From Planctomycetota bacterium (GTDB lineage Bacteria; Planctomycetota; Phycisphaerae; WQYP01): a stretch of 8,728 nucleotides of DNA. The notes beneath the pieces are model-generated. The model did not search any database and was not told the origin of the DNA. It saw nothing but the letters and a program-made list of their open reading frames with translations. This document shows positions 5,693 through 8,728 of this stretch, one piece after another. Where the stretch lies: positions 1-8,728 of the forward strand of contig JAKBAC010000142.1 of assembly GCA_021809365.1 (NCBI GenBank). The letters run 5' to 3'. The first letter of the stretch is position 1; each line of letters begins with the position of its first letter. The translations under genes were made by a program, and so were the position numbers.

Positions 5693-7095
5693 CGCACCCG
5701 GACCTCCGGCACTGCGGACATCCCGGCAGCCAGGTACGGCATGTTCTTCGGCAGGTCTTTGAAAAGAATCTTGACCGGTATACGCTGCACCACCTTGACG
5801 AAATTCCCCGTGGCATTCTCCGGCGGCAACAGGCTGAATTCCGCTCCCGAGCCGGCCTGAATGCTTTGCACATACCCCTTGAAGGTATATTGCGGGTACG
5901 CATCTATGGAAATGGTGACTGGATCATTGGGCCTCATGTGGACCAGGGCGGTTTCCTTGAAGTTGGCCACTACCCACATTTCAGGCCGCACGATGGTCAT
6001 CAGCGTTGATCCGGTGGTCGCATAATTTCCCGGCTCCACGGCTTTTTTCGTCACGTACCCGCTGACGGGAGCACGGACGGTGCAATAGGACAAATTCAAT
6101 TCCGCCTGCTGCAATTCCGCGCGGGCCTGATCCATGCGCCCGGTGCTGCCGCTGACGTTGCTTTGTATCTGCCCAACCTGCTGCGGTATGACATTCACCG
6201 CGGCCTGTTGCGCCAGGGACTTGAGCAAATTGGCGTTGGCCTCCAAAAGGTGTGCCCCGGCGGCCACGCGGTTCTCCCGCGCCGCTTCCACACCGGCTTT
6301 TGCTTCGGTCAGTTCCGCGCGGCGGGAAAGTACAATTTTCCCCGCTGCGGCAAGAATGGCCCGCGCGCTTTCCGCTGCGGCCCGGTAGGAATCAACCTGC
6401 TGCGGAGTTACGTCGCCGCTTTTCAGCAGCGAATCGTAGCGGCGATAATCGGCGGTGGCCTTCCTTGCGGTCGCGGCATCAGCAATGACATCCGCTTGAG
6501 CGCGGGCAATACCTGCCATCGCACCCGATACTTGAGCCAGCGCCTGATCAAACGCGGCGGCGGCTTGGGCCTCACCGGCTTTGGCTGTTGCGATAGACGC
6601 CCGCGCAATAGCCACCTGGGCTTTCGCCTGACTTAATTTGGCTGGGGAAGTCTGTTTAACAAGTTGCAGCGAATAACGGCTGCCCTGTCGCGCGGCAATC
6701 GCCTGCTCCAGCATCGCCTTGTACCTGTCCACCGCCGCCTGGTAATCACGCGGGTCCAACCTCGCCAGAACGGTTCCCTTTTTCACATATTGATTATCCA
6801 GTACCGGCACAGATATGACCTGCGCGGAAACCTGCGGACTTATATAGATCACATGAGCGCGGACATACGCATCATCCGTGGAAACATATTTTTGAGCATG
6901 CAGATACCAGGGAATGCCAAAGACCAAGGCCAGGATCAGCAGCACGATACCGCCGATGATGAAGATTTTTTTTCGTTTACTTCCGTTTTCCGCCGCCGTG
7001 GCAGGCTTTGCCGGCTCGGCATTGGGCGGTGGTGATTGAGAAGGGGCCGCCGTGGGACGTACTATCGGGGAAGGTGGTTCGGTTGATTCGGTCAT
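5689..7095 (-). CDS. Membrane fusion protein of a tripartite efflux pump (HlyD family, EmrA type)
   Basis: This 468-residue periplasmic adaptor would join the MFS pump to the outer-membrane channel. A Pro/Ala-rich cytoplasmic tail (1-40) precedes a single membrane helix, KKIFIIGGIVLLILALVFGI (about 42-61). STDDAYVRAHVIYISPQVSAQV (72-93) and the stretch to about 117 give the first half of the lipoyl-like domain. A long Ala/Gln-rich coiled-coil hairpin spans about 118-335. The second lipoyl half is CTVRAPVSGYVTKKAVEPGNY (338-358), and a beta-barrel domain follows. It is longer than E. coli EmrA (about 390 residues), mainly through the coiled coil and the N-terminal tail. AGGAG at 7104-7108, 8 nt upstream, supports the start. 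It lies 80 bp after the regulator gene and is translationally coupled to the MFS gene. Confidence 0.95.
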   Translation of the reverse strand: MTESTEPPSPIVRPTAAPSQSPPPNAEPAKPATAAENGSKRKKIFIIGGIVLLILALVFGIPWYLHAQKYVSTDDAYVRAHVIYISPQVSAQVISVPVLDNQYVKKGTVLARLDPRDYQAAVDRYKAMLEQAIAARQGSRYSLQLVKQTSPAKLSQAKAQVAIARASIATAKAGEAQAAAAFDQALAQVSGAMAGIARAQADVIADAATARKATADYRRYDSLLKSGDVTPQQVDSYRAAAESARAILAAAGKIVLSRRAELTEAKAGVEAARENRVAAGAHLLEANANLLKSLAQQAAVNVIPQQVGQIQSNVSGSTGRMDQARAELQQAELNLSYCTVRAPVSGYVTKKAVEPGNYATTGSTLMTIVRPEMWVVANFKETALVHMRPNDPVTISIDAYPQYTFKGYVQSIQAGSGAEFSLLPPENATGNFVKVVQRIPVKILFKDLPKNMPYLAAGMSAVPEVRVR

Positions 7096-7112
7096 ATCAT
7101 TTACTCCTTGCC

Positions 7113-7131
7113 TGCGGCATTTTGCGCCGCA
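7113..7131. repeat. Hairpin in the leader of the fusion-protein gene
   Basis: TGCGGC (7113-7118) and GCCGCA (7126-7131) form a perfect 6-bp stem with a 7-nt loop, 5 nt upstream of the AGGAG ribosome site of the fusion-protein gene. It could affect ribosome access, but this is not demonstrated. Confidence 0.4.
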
Positions 7132-7147
7132 TTGATCCTATTACTAT

Positions 7148-7168
7148 TTTTCAGCATCGGGCTGAAAA
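7148..7168. repeat. 21-bp inverted repeat between regulator and pump genes
   Basis: TTTTCAGC (7148-7155) and GCTGAAAA (7161-7168) are perfect inverted 8-mers around 5 nt. It lies 8 nt after the regulator's stop. No T-run follows in either direction, so it is unlikely to be a terminator. It could be a second operator for an internal pump promoter, or an mRNA hairpin that sets different levels for repressor and pump. It does not resemble the palindrome at 7904-7921. Confidence 0.45.
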
Positions 7169-7175
7169 CACGGTA

Positions 7176-7856
7176 TCAGGTTTCCGCGTTGTGCTTTTCC
7201 GCCCCCGCCACCGGGCGTTGCATAATAGCGCGTATTCCCCCCAGGGAAAAGGCCGTTATATGATCTGCGATTTCATCAATATCCGACGCACAATAACAAC
7301 CCGTGCCCCGCATCTTCAGCACCACCGCCCGGCAACGCAGATAATATTGGCATTGCCCCGCAATACTTGAAACGACCAGATTCAATTCGCCGGGCGAAAG
7401 CTTGCGATCCCCCAGTAATTCAACTACCGCGATAAGTCGATTGCGCCACGGTTCAATCACATCATGAATATAGCGCTCCAACGCGGGCGATGGTTCAAAT
7501 TGTTCCAGAGACAACATGCGAAAATACCACTCGGGCCGGCTTTCATCCAGCAATGAATCCAGGGCCGTGCGCACAAATGACCTTAGCGCGGTCAATGGAT
7601 CACCCGTCGACAAATGATCCACATCCTCCAGCATTAAATGCCGGCTTAGCCGACGGCCGAATTTCAAGGTTTCCAGATACAGATTTTCCTTGCTGGAAAA
7701 ATAATAGTTGACGGCTGCGATATTGGCCCCCGCCTTTTCACAAATGGTTTGAATCGTGGCCCGGTGAAAGCCATGCAGGGCAAACACCTCGCCAGCCGCC
7801 AGCAAAAGGCGGTTTTTCGTTGATTCATCCTGTGTTTTTTCAATATTTTTCGTCAC
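7176..7856 (-). CDS. TetR-family transcriptional repressor, CecR-like, of the efflux operon
   Basis: This is a 226-residue one-component regulator. The N-terminal TetR DNA-binding domain spans about residues 15-61, and its recognition region TICEKAGANIAAVNYYFSSKENLY (37-60) is a close family match. The all-helical ligand-binding and dimer part follows, with WYFRMLSLEQFEPSPALERYI (110-130) and SSIAGQCQYYLRCRAVV (163-179). These resemble the CecR/YbiH C-terminal domain (DUF1956 type). The start is a GTG at 7854-7856: the overlapping ATG (7856-7858) runs straight into a stop, and GGAG at 7863-7866 is 6 nt upstream of the GTG. It is the first gene of the operon and probably represses itself and the pump through the palindrome at 7904-7921, with release by a pump substrate. 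That regulation is inferred from layout; the inducer is unknown. Confidence 0.92.
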   Translation of the reverse strand: MTKNIEKTQDESTKNRLLLAAGEVFALHGFHRATIQTICEKAGANIAAVNYYFSSKENLYLETLKFGRRLSRHLMLEDVDHLSTGDPLTALRSFVRTALDSLLDESRPEWYFRMLSLEQFEPSPALERYIHDVIEPWRNRLIAVVELLGDRKLSPGELNLVVSSIAGQCQYYLRCRAVVLKMRGTGCYCASDIDEIADHITAFSLGGIRAIMQRPVAGAEKHNAET

Positions 7857-7890
7857 ATCGCACTCCGGTAAGCCCGATCATCTAAATATC

Positions 7891-7921
7891 ATTTTAAAAA
7901 GCCCATTTGAAATGTCAAATG
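7891..7921 (-). promoter_or_regulatory. Promoter with overlapping palindromic operator for the regulator-efflux operon
   Basis: On the minus strand TTGACA (complement of 7913-7918), a perfect -35, is followed after 16 nt by TAAAAT (complement of 7891-7896), which matches the -10 consensus at 5 of 6 positions. The predicted start is near 7884, about 28 nt before the GTG at 7856. The -35 lies inside CATTTGACATTTCAAATG (7904-7921), a palindrome with perfect 7-bp arms and a 4-nt centre. This is the usual arrangement for a TetR-type repressor controlling its own operon. It is the best promoter in the window. Confidence 0.7.
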
Positions 7922-8521
7922 ACCGGTGGCCGACCCGGCTTTTTCAAAGAGCTTGTCAACCGGAGCGGCCACCAGTTCCCCGGCCAGGTGGGAATGGATA
8001 CGGTTCTTGACCCCTGTGCGATCCTGCACCAGAGCCGTGCGGCGGGCGACTTGCTGCCGCAGGCGGCGGGTGTCGTCATCGGCTACCCACACGCCGGGCA
8101 GATAATCACAGCGTAGCAGTTGGGCCAATACTTGGGCGTCTACCTTGTCGGTCTTGACACTGGCCTGGGCAATGGCTTTGGTCTTCAGTGGATTGCTGAC
8201 CTTCAGCAGGCCGCACTGGGAAGAAAGTATTGCGCAGATCGCCCAGGTATTGCTGGTGGCTTCCAACACGCAGGCGGCATGGGAACCCAGGTGGGCCTGG
8301 GCAAAGCGCTGGAGTTCCAGCGCGGTGCAGGCGAAGGTTTCGCCGTGGACTTTGCGCCCATTGGCATCCAGCACACAAGCGACTACGGTTTTCTTGTGTA
8401 CGTCCAGACCGACAAAGCGTGTGCAGCGCTTGAGCGCTTCGTCGGCACCGGATCGACTTTCCACCGGCCCGACTGGGGCGGGCGAAGGCATCGGCGGAGC
8501 ATTGGGATTTGGAACACTCAT
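7892..8521 (-). pseudogene. IS110-family transposase, truncated after the DEDD domain
   Basis: The frame encodes 210 residues. After a Pro-rich start, residues 36-195 match the N-terminal RuvC-like DEDD domain of IS110 transposases. VGLDVHKKTV gives D40, CVLEATSNTW gives E87, and KTDKVDAQ gives D125 and D128. TRRLRQQVARRTALVQDRTGVKNRIHSHL (151-179) is the typical following helix. Normal family members have about 320-420 residues and a C-terminal domain with the catalytic serine. Here similarity stops after LFEKAG (residue 196, near base 7934). The last 14 residues, SATGHLTFQMGFLK, are translated from the neighbouring efflux promoter and operator. The protein therefore lacks its serine domain and should be inactive. 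AGGAG at 8528-8532, 6 nt upstream of ATG 8519-8521, marks the start. It reads in the same direction as the efflux operon. Confidence 0.85.
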
Positions 8522-8728
8522 GGTATACTCCTTTCAGCAGGCATCGGATCAGGACCCGTGGCCGTTGAAGCCGCTTCGGAGAACCGGGGCGTGACTTCGT
8601 TGGTCGGCCAGACGGGCGATCTAAAAACAGGCCCGACGGCAATTACCTCTTCGAGCTCGAAGCTCAACCGGGTGTTACCCGTGGGGTGGTCAGATACGAC
8701 GGCGGGCTCGAAGCCCATACTCATACTC
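8522..8728 (-). other. Non-coding end of the IS110 element; candidate bridge-RNA region
   Basis: This stretch lies directly upstream of the transposase gene, where IS110-group elements are known to encode the bridge RNA that pairs with target and donor DNA. It holds three short hairpins close together: GGGCT/AGCCC (8704-8716), CGGGT/ACCCG (8669-8681) and the 14-bp palindrome CTTCGAGCTCGAAG (8649-8662). A 68-codon frame also runs through it (8518-8724) and ends in ATGA overlap with the transposase start, but it resembles no family I recognise. The RNA assignment rests on position and folding only. The element is also truncated at the other end. Confidence 0.35.

Larger units (their letters stand above)
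7892..8728 (-). mobile_element. IS110-family insertion sequence remnant, continuing past the right edge
   Basis: The truncated transposase gene plus its upstream non-coding end make up the remnant. The inner boundary lies between about 7922 and 7934, where the conserved transposase sequence ends next to the efflux operator. The outer boundary is not visible and may lie beyond 8728. IS110 elements have no long terminal inverted repeats, so the ends cannot be set by inspection. Confidence 0.7.

Noticed and set aside
8518..8724. Minus-strand 68-codon frame just upstream of the IS110 transposase
   Set aside because: It lies in the element's expected non-coding end and resembles nothing I recognise. 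The overlap with the transposase start may be chance. It is kept only as an alternative to the bridge-RNA idea.

Overview
The window comes from a Gram-negative bacterium. It encodes a complete three-part efflux pump whose outer-membrane component carries a lipoprotein signal, so there is an outer membrane and a periplasm to span. Base composition is moderately GC-rich. Strong Shine-Dalgarno sites (GGAG/AGGAG at 6-8 nt) precede almost every gene. The heptamer-repeat spacer, the IS110 remnant and the type of the first methyltransferase loosely suggest an environmental lineage such as the Planctomycetes-Verrucomicrobia-Chlamydiae group. That placement is a weak inference; nothing here fixes the taxon.

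Layout. At 1-66 (minus) is the 5' end of a gene running off the left edge, starting with a hydrophobic segment. A divergent promoter region follows, then a class I SAM-dependent methyltransferase on the plus strand (178-900). The gap 901-1253 lies between convergent genes and is packed with several families of 7-bp tandem repeats, GC-rich hairpins and a 19-bp perfect inverted repeat. On the minus strand at 1254-2102 is a second methyltransferase, related to the ArsM/UbiE type but apparently lacking the arsenic-binding cysteines. Its upstream region (2103-2632) holds a candidate promoter with two similar 11-bp palindromes exactly 21 bp apart, a long stem-loop, and the probable terminator of the efflux operon.

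From 7856 down to 2633 (minus) is a four-gene operon: a TetR/CecR-like repressor, an EmrA/HlyD-type membrane fusion protein, an EmrB/QacA-type 14-TM MFS pump (its start overlaps the fusion-protein stop by 4 bp), and a NodT/OprM-type outer-membrane channel lipoprotein. Together these form a drug-type efflux system crossing both membranes, with its regulator. The regulator has a very good sigma70 promoter (TTGACA-16-TAAAAT) whose -35 box sits inside an 18-bp palindrome, the likely autoregulatory operator.

At the right edge (7892-8728) is a decayed IS110-family element. The transposase keeps its N-terminal DEDD domain but is cut off about 196 codons in, a few bases from the efflux operator. The non-coding end upstream of it contains several short stem-loops, which fits the position where IS110 elements encode their bridge RNA. 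The clearest candidates for new biology are the heptamer-repeat spacer, the operator pair in front of the cysteine-less ArsM-like gene, the 18-bp stem-loop at 2465-2514, and the IS110 junction at the pump promoter.
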